Assembly: GCA_023053575.1 (NCBI GenBank)
Contig: JAKZAP010000014.1
Location: 22,594,938 to 22,658,937, forward strand
Source of the DNA: Branchinecta lynchi
Lineage: Eukaryota > Arthropoda > Branchiopoda > Anostraca > Branchinectidae
Direction of reading: 5' to 3'
DNA: 64,000 bases
The notes below the pieces were generated by a model. That model saw only the letters and a program-made list of their open reading frames with translations. It searched no databases and was not told where the DNA came from. Position numbers and translations under genes: made by a program. Below are positions 54,311-64,000 of this stretch, piece after piece (the first letter of the stretch is position 1; each line of letters begins with the position of its first letter).

Positions 54311-55033
54311 CAGTAGCGTATATTAGGGGGGCGCGATCGCCCCCCCCCCCCCGAAATTATAAAAAAGGGGTTTTAATTGGAAAAATGTGTGCGAAATACG
54401 GGCGACAGGGGCGATCTCCATCCGAAATTCTCGGGAAAAAATAGAATTTGTTCTATCAGTGGGGATATACTATTTTGTAAACCTAATTCGAATCATTGAG
54501 ACATTTTCTAAAAGGGATTCCCATCGAACAACCTTCCTAATTATCTGTTTAGCACGACATCTACGATGTCATTTTTCTGCTGAACATCATTTTGGATTTG
54601 AAGCAGCGGCTTGATACTGACATTTTGTTGACGTAGTCTGATTATTCCTCTATATTTCAATCTATTTATAAGAATAAAAGAGAACAGTGCGATTTCTTAA
54701 AGCTGTAATTATAGCTCTTGCTGAAGATTTTGAATTAGAATAAAATAAAAAGGATTTTTTTTTTACAGGAAAAACGTACGCGACAATACAAATTGAGAAG
54801 CTAAACCGAAATTATTTACAGTATGGTTCAGTAATTGATCTTAGAAACAGTTTTTGAGTCGTAGTGTGGGCTATGTTGGAACCTACAGGTATTTTTCGTG
54901 TTAAAAACGGTCAAAATATGCAAAAAACGCCGAAAAATTTTCGGCTTTCCGGTAGATAAGGGGAGGAGCCTTCGGCAGAATATTTACACTGAGCTGTCGC
55001 CCCTCCCGAAAATAATCAGAATGTACGCTACTG
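54311..55033. mobile_element. Non-autonomous hAT-type element, 723 bp
   Basis: The inverted ends are CAGTAGCGTATATT (left) and CAGTAGCGTACATT (right, read inward). The 8-bp flanks ATTGCAGG (54303-54310) and GTTGCAGG (55034-55041) differ at one base. A G-run/C-run pair surrounds CGCGATCG near the left end. No transposase frame. Confidence 0.85.
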
Positions 55034-55041
55034 GTTGCAGG

Positions 55042-55654
55042 GGGTCAAGAAACAGAAATTTTGAAATTCCCCTTTATTGGGAAAATTCTAATATTGGTTT
55101 CAATTTTGGTGGCATTAAACTCACCAGCCTTTGTTGCAACCTCTTAGTTACTTCTGTTAGGACGGTAGAACACGCCCGTCTAGGCTCTTATCCTGCAGTG
55201 ATTGCTCTTCCTTTAGTTGGAAATTTGTGAAAGTTTCATTACATGTCTGCTGTCGGAAGGCTCTCTCCATGGGGATATCGAGGACTTGCGATTCGGCACC
55301 AGATCAATAGACGAGGGGGCGGAGTCATAAACGGTTGGAGAGCTCCAGCAAGCAGCAAGGAACTTTCGTGAGACTTACTTTCTTGTAATGGAAAGCTGCA
55401 AGTCATTCAAACTTTCAAACCGACAAGGTCAGCGTGGGGGAGTGTATTGTGAACGTGATCTGCGTGTTTCCTTAGGAAAGAGGGAGACTGGAGCTTCCTA
55501 AGTTCGATGCTCGGGTGGTAGTAGGAGCATTGTTTCCACACAAGACTCTTTTAAAACATGAGCATCAAGTCCCAAAAAGATGAGATTTAGTAATAAATGC
55601 TCCTTAGCCCAATCTCACTGGGGAACCTATGCGGAACATACAAATTAAACAATG
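55042..55654. other. No assignable feature
   Basis: Nothing recognised. Confidence 0.35.
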
Positions 55655-55953
55655 GCTATGGTCCTCGTCAGGCTGTCAATCTTCGAGGGTCAACTTCGGG
55701 GAAGGAAACAAACCTGTAAACAGGTTTACGCAACAGGTGATTACAAACCTGTAATCAGGTTTACACAACAGTTGATTACAGGTTTGTTTCCTTCCCCGAG
55801 ATTGACCCCGAAATATTGACAGCCTGACGAGGACCCTTGCCAAGAAGGGCCGAAATATCGCTGATAAAGAATCATAGCTGACGTATCCGTTGTATACATT
55901 ATTTGAATATATGTTTCAGAGTCAGCTTGGGCTCAAGGAATATTTGTTAACTG
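55655..55953. mobile_element. PLE relic, inverted terminal halves
   Basis: Minus-oriented GGTCCTCGTCAGGCTGTC (55661) to GGTTTGTTTCC faces the plus-oriented equivalent from about 55770. Short repeats of AAACCTGTAA(A/T)CAGG lie at the junction. The plus half has an intact-core ribozyme and FQSQLGLKEYL coding start. Its right edge abuts a truncated family K element. Confidence 0.8.
55816..55883 (+). ncRNA. Hammerhead ribozyme candidate with intact core
   Basis: This is the best copy. Stem I TTGACAGC pairs with GCTGACG (C-G, G-C, A-U, C-G, then a mismatch, then G-C). Core CTGACGA lies at 55824-55830. Stem II GG-A-CCCTT/AAGGG-CC has a GCCAAG loop, and GAAA lies at 55852-55855. A short stem III precedes ATCATA|GCTGACG with predicted cleavage after A55876. 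Every invariant base of the type I hammerhead is present. PLE terminal repeats of other animals are known to carry such ribozymes. Confidence 0.78.
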
Positions 55954-56080
55954 CAGTATTTGCTACTTGGATTATTCTTATCTGTACTTAAACAAGATTA
56001 ATCCGAATTAGAGACAAGATTATCTTTTAGAGACAAGATTCATCCCAATAGCAAATACTGCAAGATTTTTGTTTACAGTG
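55954..56080. mobile_element. Family K MITE, copy 2, left-truncated
   Basis: AACTGCAGTATTTGCTACT is followed by the internal arms and a right end TTTACAGTG with TA flank (56081-56082). The left TIR is missing where it meets the PLE relic. Confidence 0.65.
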
Positions 56081-56129
56081 TAGTTTTGTCGGTGTTTTTA
56101 TTAATGTCTTTATATTGTTTTCCTATAAT

Positions 56130-56436
56130 ACTTATAGTTCGACCAGAATCTGCTGACAAAGCGGATATTTCAAAAAGGAATCCTCTGAAGACTCATTAAA
56201 ACATAAGGAACATGGTGGATCGGAGTATTTTCTCCTGAAAAAAGTTTGATGGCCGTCTGAAAAACCGAAAGTTTGGGACTGAAAACGATTCTCTATTGGA
56301 TCTGGCAAAGGGATCAGTTAGGGAAAAAATAAAAAGTTTACGTGGTTTCATAGGTTTAGGACAAGACGCGATTTTTCGGGCAAAGAGTCCAGTAAAGATT
56401 CCGGTTTGGGATCCCACCTAAGCCTTTGGTCTTGTT
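56130..56436 (+). repeat. Family B right-end fragment
   Basis: It ends GGTTTGGGATCCCACC then TTTGGTCTTGTT; the sequence upstream (TTCGACCAGAATC) is family-like but diverged. Confidence 0.5.
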
Positions 56437-56467
56437 GCTCATGACCGTTCATTTTTATACTGACATC

Positions 56468-56744
56468 CAGTGGCGAACTTGTGCTTAGGCAAACTTACCG
56501 TAAGAGGCCTAAGGTCCCAATATCGAAAGAGCTAGGGCAGCTGCAGAAACAAAAATGATAATGTGTAAAAAAAAGTGTAGTTCATAGGCTACATGTTTGT
56601 TTGGTTTCTTCGTCTACCTGTATATTTTCTAGAGGCAAGGTACATTAAATAAAAAATAAAAAAATATTTCTTTTGCCAAATTAACAAAAAGGGGGCCCTG
56701 ACTGTTAACTACCTAGGGGCCCTGGATATCTACGTCCGGGCCTG
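56468..56744. mobile_element. hAT-type MITE, 277 bp
   Basis: A perfect 8-bp duplication CTGACATC (56460-56467, 56745-56752) flanks the ends CAGTGGCGAACTTG and, read inward from the right, CAGGCCCGGACGTAG. Both start CAG as in hAT elements. The body includes GGGGGCCCTGAC and GGGGCCCTGG near the right end. Confidence 0.85.
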
Positions 56745-56752
56745 CTGACATC

Positions 56753-57302
56753 TGGGTGGTAACCCTGGAACTGCGTCTTTTTGTCTTTCTTTGTTTAAAA
56801 CCGTGGAGAAACATGAGAAACGTGAGTCAAGAAAAAAAAACATGTACACGCTAAAAAACGGTATTACATGATAATGTAATACCGCAATAAGTAGGAGGTC
56901 CACTTCGTCGTGATAGATAACTACGGACAAGATTAGACCAAACAAAGGTGGAAAAGGTTGCAAGTTTCCTAGCAAGTACAAGGATAATTTTTGAAGCACG
57001 CGAAAGGTGCAAGTATTGTCCGAAAGCTTAGTGTAGTCCAGTTCTACTTAAATCGACTATTTTCGACTTTCAAGCTTACCTTTAGCCACTTCACGCAGTA
57101 GGAAATAACCCCAGAAACACTTTTTGGTCTCAACTCTGCATTTCACATTCCTTGGAAAATAATAAAGTAATATAATAAGTTAATAACCGCCCGAGTGCCG
57201 GCTATAGTTCATGATCACTTTGCAATGCCTACGATAATAAAAAATGTTTTCAAGAACTTCGCATCGCCCAATTGTTTGCTTCGAGGAATACTTCGGTTCC
57301 TT
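56753..57302. other. No assignable feature
   Basis: A short palindrome (GGTATTACATGATAATGTAATACC, split at 20 bases) lies at about 56860-56883. Nothing else. Confidence 0.4.
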
Positions 57303-58048
57303 TTTATAGCCTTTCGGCTTAATTGTCATAAACCGACCGCTTATCCGTCAGTATTTCGGTCGGTTCTGCGATTCCGAGCTAGACTAATTCCAGATGTGCC
57401 AGGACCCGACTCGATTGACCTGGAAATTGTCAGTTCTGAGTGAAACTTGATAATTGGCCAGAGCAGATGTTTCGGGTCTTCCATTTCAAATCAAGTGTTC
57501 TTCGGGTGTGATTGGAACTCATGCTATGTAGGCTCTGGACCGCTCGCTTTTGACTACACTGTCATAAGTTTGAAAAGAGGTAACGCAAGGATGCGCGGTT
57601 TCAATAGACAACATTCAGCAGACGACACTTGGGCCTGCACTTGCGATATAATCTGTTGTGTATAAGAACGTTATGCATGAAATGTTAGGCATAGCAAGCA
57701 TTGTACCGGGGGGGTTTTGTTCGGGGGGGGGGGGGGGGTAGCCGGAACCCGCCAGGAAGACCCGAAAATCGCCAAAGAAGCATCTGCTGTCTTTTTTGTG
57801 TGTCGTCATGATATCGGAAAATTCAGCAGATGCTTTTTTGGCGATTTTCCGACTCTACCAAGCAATGCTTGTTATGAATAGCAGTTCATGCAGAACGTTT
57901 TCAAACACGACAGACTACATCCCAAGTGTTGTCTGCTTTGAAACCGCGCATGCTTGTGTGTTATGAACCTTCTGACAGTGTAGTGTAGTGGTTCGCGAAC
58001 TTAGCCTGTAGGGCACTGTAAGTGCGATACGAGCTTAAAGCTCTTGTT
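57303..58048 (+). mobile_element. Family C repeat, short copy carrying a foldback insert
   Basis: It starts TTTATAGCCTTTCGGC with the ACCGACCGCTTATCCG stretch and ends GTGCGATACGAGC then AGCTCTTGTT. Most of its interior is the palindrome at 57552-57985. Confidence 0.6.
57552..57985. repeat. Long palindrome, about 200-bp arms
   Basis: Outer arms include CTACACTGTCATAAG against CTTCTGACAGTGTAG and ATGCGCGGTTTC against GAAACCGCGCAT. The innermost 26 bp (57764-57789, 57824-57849) match at 25 positions around a 34-nt loop. A G-run of more than 15 bases at 57724 lies only in the left arm. Confidence 0.8.
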
Positions 58049-58520
58049 TAGTGTGCAGTTGTCTTTTTTTATTTTGCCTCTTAAATTTTCTTTTTCGTCT
58101 GTTTTCCCTCTGCGGGTCTTAGCAAACAGTCATTGTAACAAAAATATCATCCTGTACACTTTTCAAATGAAAAAAACTTCTATGACAGTTTAGCTATTTC
58201 GATTATGTTATCCTTGTTTCTTAGCAGACAGTGTAGTTCTGTATCTTTTTCTCGCTAAAACCTTGAAAAACAAGGTTAATTGGGTAACATAAAATCTGCA
58301 AAATTTCACGGTTTCTACGTATGACAATGCATTTCCTGTGGTTTGATGCCTTGCCATCTTAATTTTGTCACGCTGCAACAAGCAAATATCCAAGTGCTTA
58401 AATATCGTCGCGCCTACATCCCGGTAACAACAGAAATCATTGTGTTCGTGACGAAGTATTTTTTTTTTTTACTGCCCTAGTGTCTTTAGTGCTAACTGGG
58501 CCACTCTCAGCCGCCTCTTT
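58049..58520. other. No assignable feature
   Basis: A T-run at 58460. Nothing else recognised. Confidence 0.4.
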
Positions 58521-59706
58521 TTTTGGGATCCCAAAACGTAAGTGGAGGGATACCTATGACATCGCAAAAGTTGTCCGTCTGTAAGCACGATAACTCTCGA
58601 ATGGAATGAGATGTTTTGATGAAACTTGGTGTGAGGATTCTTTGGGTCAAGGGTAAGGTCAAGTTCGTAGATGGGCTCTGTAGCCCTACATTTGGGGGTG
58701 GGGGTTCAAATTAAGGGACAAACAAAATATTTTTAAACAGCTAATGTGATGGTCGATTACGAGGTAAGAAAACATGCTCAGAACGATGGTGAAAACCATT
58801 TTCTCGCCGGACAATTAGTTCGTCCTGAATCTGACAAAAACCGGAAAGTTGGTTAAAAGTAAAAGTTTCATTTGAAATTGATTAAATGTTCGATTTCAGG
58901 GTAAGAAGACATGCTGAATATGACGGTGAAAACTATTTTCTCGCCTGGAATCCGGCCGAAACCGGAAAATATGTTAAAAGCAGAAATTTTATCTGAGCCT
59001 CGTTTTTGTTGCGGTAGCGCTGCCGCATCGCTGCTGCAGCACTTCTTTGCTTTTGCATAATATGCGTTTTTGGATTCACTTTCTTCTTGATTGAAGCGGC
59101 AGCGCTGCAGCATCTTGCAGGGAAACACGGACTTGGTCGGGGAGCAAGTCCGTGATTCTCGAGAAGCGCTGCCGTCTTCCTCGGAAGCGCTGCAGTGCAA
59201 AAACGGATGTAGAAAGAATCGTCCGGAATCGGCCGAGAAGTGGACCTGCAGCATGCAACAAAAACGAGGCTCTGAAGTTGACTAGATGACAGATTTAGGG
59301 GTAAGAAGAGACGCAGAGTCTGTATATGACAATCGTTTTTTACCCGGACATATAGTTAGTCGGGAATCCAGTTGTAACCGGATTTTTTTTAAGTCAAAGT
59401 TTTATTTAAAGTTGATTAGATTTTCCTTATAGGGTTAAGGAGAGACGTTGGATTCGTTTCTGAATTTTCTTTTTTTTGCTTGACTAGTAGTTCGCTCGGA
59501 ATTCGAGCGAAACCATAAATTTGGAAGAAGTAAAGCAGGAAGTTTCGGTCAGTATCGTCAAAATAGATATAGCTTATAGAGGTATATCTGAACTTGGTTT
59601 TATCTGATGATTAGCCTGGCGAAGAGTGGATCTGGCGAAGACAGGACCCAATTGTCTGGATCAAATATTAGATTTTTGGGATCCCATCGACACCTTTGGT
59701 CTTGTT
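58521..59706 (+). mobile_element. Family B repeat, forward, with nested small transposon
   Basis: It starts TTTTGGGATCCCAAAACG and ends CCTTTGGTCTTGTT. This is one of the least diverged copies. It is interrupted at 58997-59270. With 60061-60984 it forms an inverted pair. Confidence 0.85.
58997..59270. mobile_element. 274-bp transposon with perfect 16-bp inverted ends
   Basis: The ends GCCTCGTTTTTGTTGC and GCAACAAAAACGAGGC are exact reverse complements. TCTGA flanks both sides (58992-58996, 59271-59275), and other family B copies read through as ATCTGAAGTTGA. The interior has GCAGCGCTGC-type repeats and a perfect 10-bp hairpin (CACGGACTTG/CAAGTCCGTG). The superfamily is not recognised; a 5-bp duplication is uncommon. 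Confidence 0.88.
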
Positions 59707-60060
59707 CAGTTATGCTACTGCCGTTTCTCTGAAGATTAAAGCACTTATCACATCATTTTTTTCGACACTTTTCCCTTAGGCAAGCATATGAAAGCCGCTA
59801 GTTCTTGTAGAAAATATATTCATCAGTAAAGCAAGCAGAGAGCTCACTGCTGCTCTGAAGGGGAAACTGTTCTTTTGTGGTGTATTTCTTAAAACTATCG
59901 TGTCCAAGTGACTATTCTTGATAGTGAATAGTTTGGACGATAAACAGCTGACTGAAATATGTTCGGTCGGCTAAAAGTTTTTTCAGAAAGGTAGAGACGG
60001 CACTTGCTCTGAAACTGGCCACTAGAATGTTCGCATTTGTCTTCTTTCTCTTTCTGTGTC
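59707..60060. other. Spacer between inverted family B copies
   Basis: No gene or repeat end seen. Confidence 0.4.
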
Positions 60061-60984
60061 AACAAGACCAAAGGTGTCGATGGGATTCCAAAAATCTAAT
60101 ATTTGATCCAGACAATTGGGTCTTGTCTTCTCCAGATCCAGTCTTCGCCAGGCTAATCATCGGAGAAAACCAAGTTCAGATATACCTTTATAAGCCGTAT
60201 CTATTTTGACGATACTGACCGAAACGTCCTGCTTTACTTCTGCCAAATTTGCGGTTTTGCCCGAATTTCGAGCGAAGTACTAGTCCAGCAAAAAAAAGAA
60301 AATTCAGAAGCGAATCCAGCGTATCTCCTTATCCCTATAAAGAACATCTAATCAACTTTAAATAAAATTTGGACTTTAAAAAAATCCGGTTACAACCGGA
60401 TTCCGGACTAATTATATGTCCGGGTAAAGAATTATTGTTATATGCAGACTCAGCGTCTCTTCTAATCAACTTCAGATAAAACTTTTACTTTTAAAATGTT
60501 TTCTGGTTTTCGCCGGATTCCAGGCGAACTAGTTGTCTGGCGAGAAAACGGTTTTCGCCATCGTGCTCAACATGCTTTCTTACCTCGAAATCAAACATAT
60601 AATCAACTTCAAATAAAACTTTTACCTTTAACCAACTTTCCGGTTTTTGCCGGATACCGGACTAACTACTTGTCCGGCGAGAAAACGATTTTCACCATCG
60701 TGTTCAGCATGTCTTCTTACCTCATAATCGACTATCACATTAGCTGTTTAAAAATATTTTGTTTGTCCCTTAATTTGACCCCCCTCCCTCACCTCCAAAT
60801 GTAGGGCTACACAGCCCATCTACGAACTTGACCTTACCCTTGACCCAGACAATCCTCACACCAAGTTTCATCAAAATATATCATTCCCTTCGAGAGTTAT
60901 CGTGCTTACAGACGGACGGACGGACGGACGGACAACTTTTGCAATGTCATAGATATCTCCACTTACGTTTTGGGATCCCAAAAA
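60061..60984 (-). mobile_element. Family B repeat, reverse
   Basis: It starts AACAAGACCAAAGG and ends CGTTTTGGGATCCCAAAA; the GACGGACGGACGG stretch is near 60911. Confidence 0.85.
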
Positions 60985-61303
60985 CTATATAAAAGCTTCG
61001 TCACACTGGCCTCAAAAAGCCGCCTATTCGACAAACAACTGAAAATCCCTAGGGGGACGTGGGATTTGATCGGCTTTGTGGCAGCTAGGGGATAATGAGC
61101 AGACTGCAATTAGGGGTCAATTGGGTTTCTGTAACATAATTATACACGCTGTTTTGCTCTAACTGACCTCCCGAATTTAAAACGACAACATTCAGAATTT
61201 GTTGTATTTTGTTCTTTTTCTGTTTTTGCAACCCAAAAAGCCAGGAAATGAGCCCAATGTGATCAAGCTCTAAAATGGAATTGAAAAAGCAAACAAAGGG
61301 CGA
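60985..61303. other. No gene; TATA-like motif at left edge
   Basis: CTATATAAAAGC directly follows the family B end (60985-60996). There is no associated frame. Confidence 0.3.
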
Positions 61304-61656
61304 TTTTAAAGGACCCGTCGTACCTGTAATGCCAATGCAACCTACTTCCGTAATTGTATTCTTTAATTCTGAAATCCGGAGGCCCAAATTTCATGATTGA
61401 CTTTTTAAGCCCGCTTCAAGCAAATCTTTCCGCTTGCCGCGATTCACTATTTTCCACGCGCATTAGGCTCCCAACGAGTGTTCGCGTATCACGCTATTGA
61501 CGCGTAAAACTGGTTATCTGAATTTTTCCAAGCTTTTGCTAGAAGTCAGTGGGCCTGGAAAAATGCTTAAAACAGCCAAAGCCATGTATACTTATATTGA
61601 AAACAGAGCTTAGTTTTATAGTACTCAAATAGTTCGGAATAATGGAGTGCTTTAAG
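61304..61656. mobile_element. Family D MITE, copy 4
   Basis: The left end is TTTTAAAGGACCCGTCG and the right end GGAGTGCTTTAAG. The phrase AATGCAACCTACTTCCGTAA is shared with the other D copies. Confidence 0.65.
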
Positions 61657-62114
61657 AAACCCCGTCGGGTACCGTCGTTTGCTCCCAGATTGACAGTTTC
61701 TGAAAAGGAGATCGAGGGTTCGATCCTGACCAGGCCTAAATATTTGCTTATTGTCGTGCTTAGTTAGTACGAATCCTGGTAGAATAAAAATTGCTGTAAA
61801 ATAACTATTTAGTGACTAAAAACGTCTCGAAAACTATGAAATGGGAATTGCGAAAAAGAATGGTCGTAATTACTGGCACGGAGGCTCTAAGGTTACAAAT
61901 CCTTAATGTCGGAATCTCGAATAGGAAAAGTAGGCACTTGATAGTCGTACAAGTATTTTTATCGGCTTATTAAATCTGAAAAAAAAACAATGGTTAGTTA
62001 CAACTCTAATTGTTAGTGTTTGGTTTTCTTCAAAATTTGTTTGCTGAATATTGGTGAGTAAAACGGGAAGACCTTAGGATCTGGAAGTAAGAAAATTAAG
62101 TCACTGAACAATTT
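61657..62114. other. No gene; tRNA B-box-like scrap
   Basis: GGTTCGATCC at about 61727 resembles a pol III B box, but no cloverleaf can be folded. Confidence 0.35.
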
Positions 62115-62545
62115 TTTATTTTATTTATTTATTTATTTATGACCCGCTTTTTGCGTAACAGCGGAGTATGAATACAATACAAAAGTAAAATATACATATT
62201 AAAACACTTAAACAAAACAATGTAAATAAACACGACAACATTCTTTTCATATAAATAAAAAACACACTGAATAGACTTAAAATTTGTACACAGTGACAAG
62301 CACATTAATCGGGTTCAGGAATGAAAAACTGGCTAATAATTTCATGGGCTGAGAGGGCAGGATGTGTATGGAGCGAAAATAGATTTGAATGCGAACGAAA
62401 AGGTGTATTAATACTATCCTGAACATTAAAATTCGAAACCAATTTACGATTACAATGTTGGCCCGGTTGCCCCTGAACCAGTTTGGTCGAGAGTGGGACC
62501 CCCAAAAGGTAAATCTAGATACCAGTGCCGTCAAGTAATCCAACG
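62115..62545 (-). mobile_element. Retrotransposon 3' tail fragment with TTTA repeats
   Basis: On the minus strand CTCCGCTGTTACGC and AAAAAGCGGGTCATAAATAAATA end in (TAAA)n, like 45301-45500. The coding remnant upstream is not recognisable. Confidence 0.4.
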
Positions 62546-63093
62546 TTCAACATGATAGTTTTTTAGCTTTTAGTTTGATACTCTTTATTATAAAAAACAA
62601 CTTTTACATGCTAAACTACGTAAACACACCTTTTATAACCCTCTTAACATCCTTTATACGTGTAGCTGATACTTCTGACTGCATGAAAGCCCGAATGGGC
62701 ATGTGGGGGCAGTACAAAAAAAGATTCACGTTACATTAATTTTCACATACTTTTTAAAAAGTATACATTTTAGTCCGCGAGTTTTGAATAGATCCCATTG
62801 TCAACATGTATGCCAAGTTTACCTTTGACACTATCCCGGTTCAGGAGCATAACTCGTGGATCGGTCTGGTTCCAGTTGTCCATGACCAGGGAGGATGGGG
62901 TAGCTGCAACTCCAAAAGGCTCTTTCAGATCCTAGGCTAAAGCTGCCGAATTGATTACTAAACGTGTATTAGGAGACAGTCGAAGTGTTACGCACTCCCC
63001 AGCACCTGGTACACCTTTTCTCGGCACCCTTCGGCCCCGACCGAAATCAGAGGTGCCCGTCACCGGTGCTGTCCTTAATTTAGGTGATTTGTA
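62546..63093. other. No assignable feature
   Basis: GC-rich CACCGGTGCTGTCC-type sequence near 63060 is related to 5590-5640. Nothing else. Confidence 0.35.
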
Positions 63094-63251
63094 CACTGTA
63101 CAAAAATCTTGCAGTATTAACTACTGGGATTAATGTTATCTTTATTGAGCTAAGGTTACCACTAATTCGGATTAATCTTATCCCAATAGAGATAAGATTA
63201 GTTCCAATAGCAAATACTGCATTCTTATTCAGAGAAACTTTTTACAGTGTA
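63094..63251. mobile_element. Family K mariner-type MITE, copy 3
   Basis: It is flanked by TA (63092-63093, 63252-63253). The ends are CACTGTACAAAA and, inward from the right, CACTGTAAAAAGTTTCTC. Its internal GCAGTATT and GCAAATACTGC arms match the other copies. Confidence 0.75.
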
Positions 63252-63253
63252 TG

Positions 63254-64000
63254 CATCTTTCAAACGTTTCTAAACATGCTTATTTTAATGTTCTAAGACG
63301 TGGCAACCGCTGCCACCTGGTGTCAGCCGGCACCGTGGCACCGGGCACTTGCTGTACACTCAAATTGACAGTGGGCAACCCCTCGGAGAAAATTTGTAAG
63401 GGGGCCCGGAAATTTCGATTGCCTGGAGGTCTCCACAGGGTTTGATCCGGCACTGCGGATCCAGTCAAAAGATGGAAAATGTTTTGATTTTTTTGTTCTA
63501 TTTTTTTGTTGTTGTGGTACATCTTAAAAACGTCCGTAGTGTCAGAGATATATTCAAGCGCAAAAACTTGCTCGAGAAAAAAAAGACGCTTGGATCTCAA
63601 AACACGCTAGGATTTTCGCAGAACGTAATAATTAGTCTATGAAGAGCATCTAGTCAATGAAGTAGGCTAGGATCTTCGTGACTTTGAAATTTGCTAACAT
63701 ATTCATATATCGTCCGGGTTTTCTAATTTTCTCTAAAACAATCGTTTCTGGGGCCGCTCTGACTCATCAGTAGTACATGAATTTTTAGTTGTTAGTGGTT
63801 TTATCAGCTGCGACTCACCGGAGCTCTTAATCCGCGCGTTTGTGGTTGTGCAGTTTTAAAAGTAACACGCATCATTTCACACACTTCTTACTTTGTCAAC
63901 CGTAAATTCAGACCTGACAGTTTTGCGACAGTCAGCCATTGTTCTTGCGAAAAACTGCTATTGTTAGCGTAGCTGTTTTTTTTTTTCACTATTAAATGGG
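63254..64000. other. Mostly unassigned; scraps of two repeats
   Basis: 63333-63390 repeats the segment downstream of the K copy at 5204. 63578-63622 resembles one arm of the hairpin MITE at 42284 (ACGCTTGGATCTCAAAACAC, then GGATTTTCGCAG). Confidence 0.45.

Noticed and set aside
61665..61740. Possible tRNA or tRNA-derived SINE (GGTTCGATCC B-box-like motif)
   Set aside because: Neither an acceptor stem nor anticodon arm can be paired, and no A box lies at the right distance.

Overview
The window is animal nuclear DNA, most likely from an invertebrate. Mobile DNA dominates it, intron-type splice signals are present, and there are no operons or bacterial gene arrays. I cannot name the taxon. CpG looks undepleted, and the repeats (Penelope-like, Helitron-like, hAT-like, mariner-like and CR1/Jockey-like) occur in many metazoans. 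Host coding sequence is nearly absent. The best host candidate is one signal-peptide exon on the minus strand at 22152-22400. A 156-codon minus-strand frame at 39847-40317 and two homologous short frames near 28.1 and 29.35 kb are weaker candidates.

The centrepiece is 11639-18121, a compound Penelope-like retroelement (PLE). It holds an inverted, 5'-truncated copy (11639-13814), then a direct, 5'-truncated copy (13812-15113), then a full copy with an intact 863-codon reverse transcriptase/GIY-YIG endonuclease frame (15067-17658). The block is flanked by a 13-bp direct repeat (11626-11638 and 18122-18134). It sits inside an older PLE, splitting that element's ribozyme. The PLE terminal repeats carry a type I hammerhead-like ribozyme. 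At least five further PLE relics occur (6.8, 30.4, 46.5, 50.3 and 55.7 kb), most with inverted ends. The ribozyme core is intact in the 46.6 and 55.8 kb relics, but all three copies in the young block share a change at the U before the cleavage site.

The rest is a nested repeat landscape. Family B (about 0.8-1.2 kb, with internal units of about 130 bp, ending in a GGGATCCC palindrome on one side and CTTTGGTCTTGTT on the other) has at least nine copies. Family C (GC-rich, G-runs, internal units of about 350 bp) has four long copies. Several B copies are landing pads that reveal empty sites: a 2.26-kb Helitron-like element (36020-38281, A|T target, CTAG end, 3' hairpin), a 274-bp element with perfect 16-bp inverted ends and a TCTGA duplication (58997-59270), a LINE 3' fragment (49231-49855) and a PLE relic (50249-50474).

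DNA-transposon relatives with readable target duplications include three hAT-type elements (22626-24588, 54311-55033, 56468-56744), two copies of a 3-bp-duplication element (27005-27402, 45589-45932) and mariner-type MITEs with TA sites (5204-5374, 63094-63251). Several long foldback palindromes are also present. Stretches with no assignable feature are listed as such.
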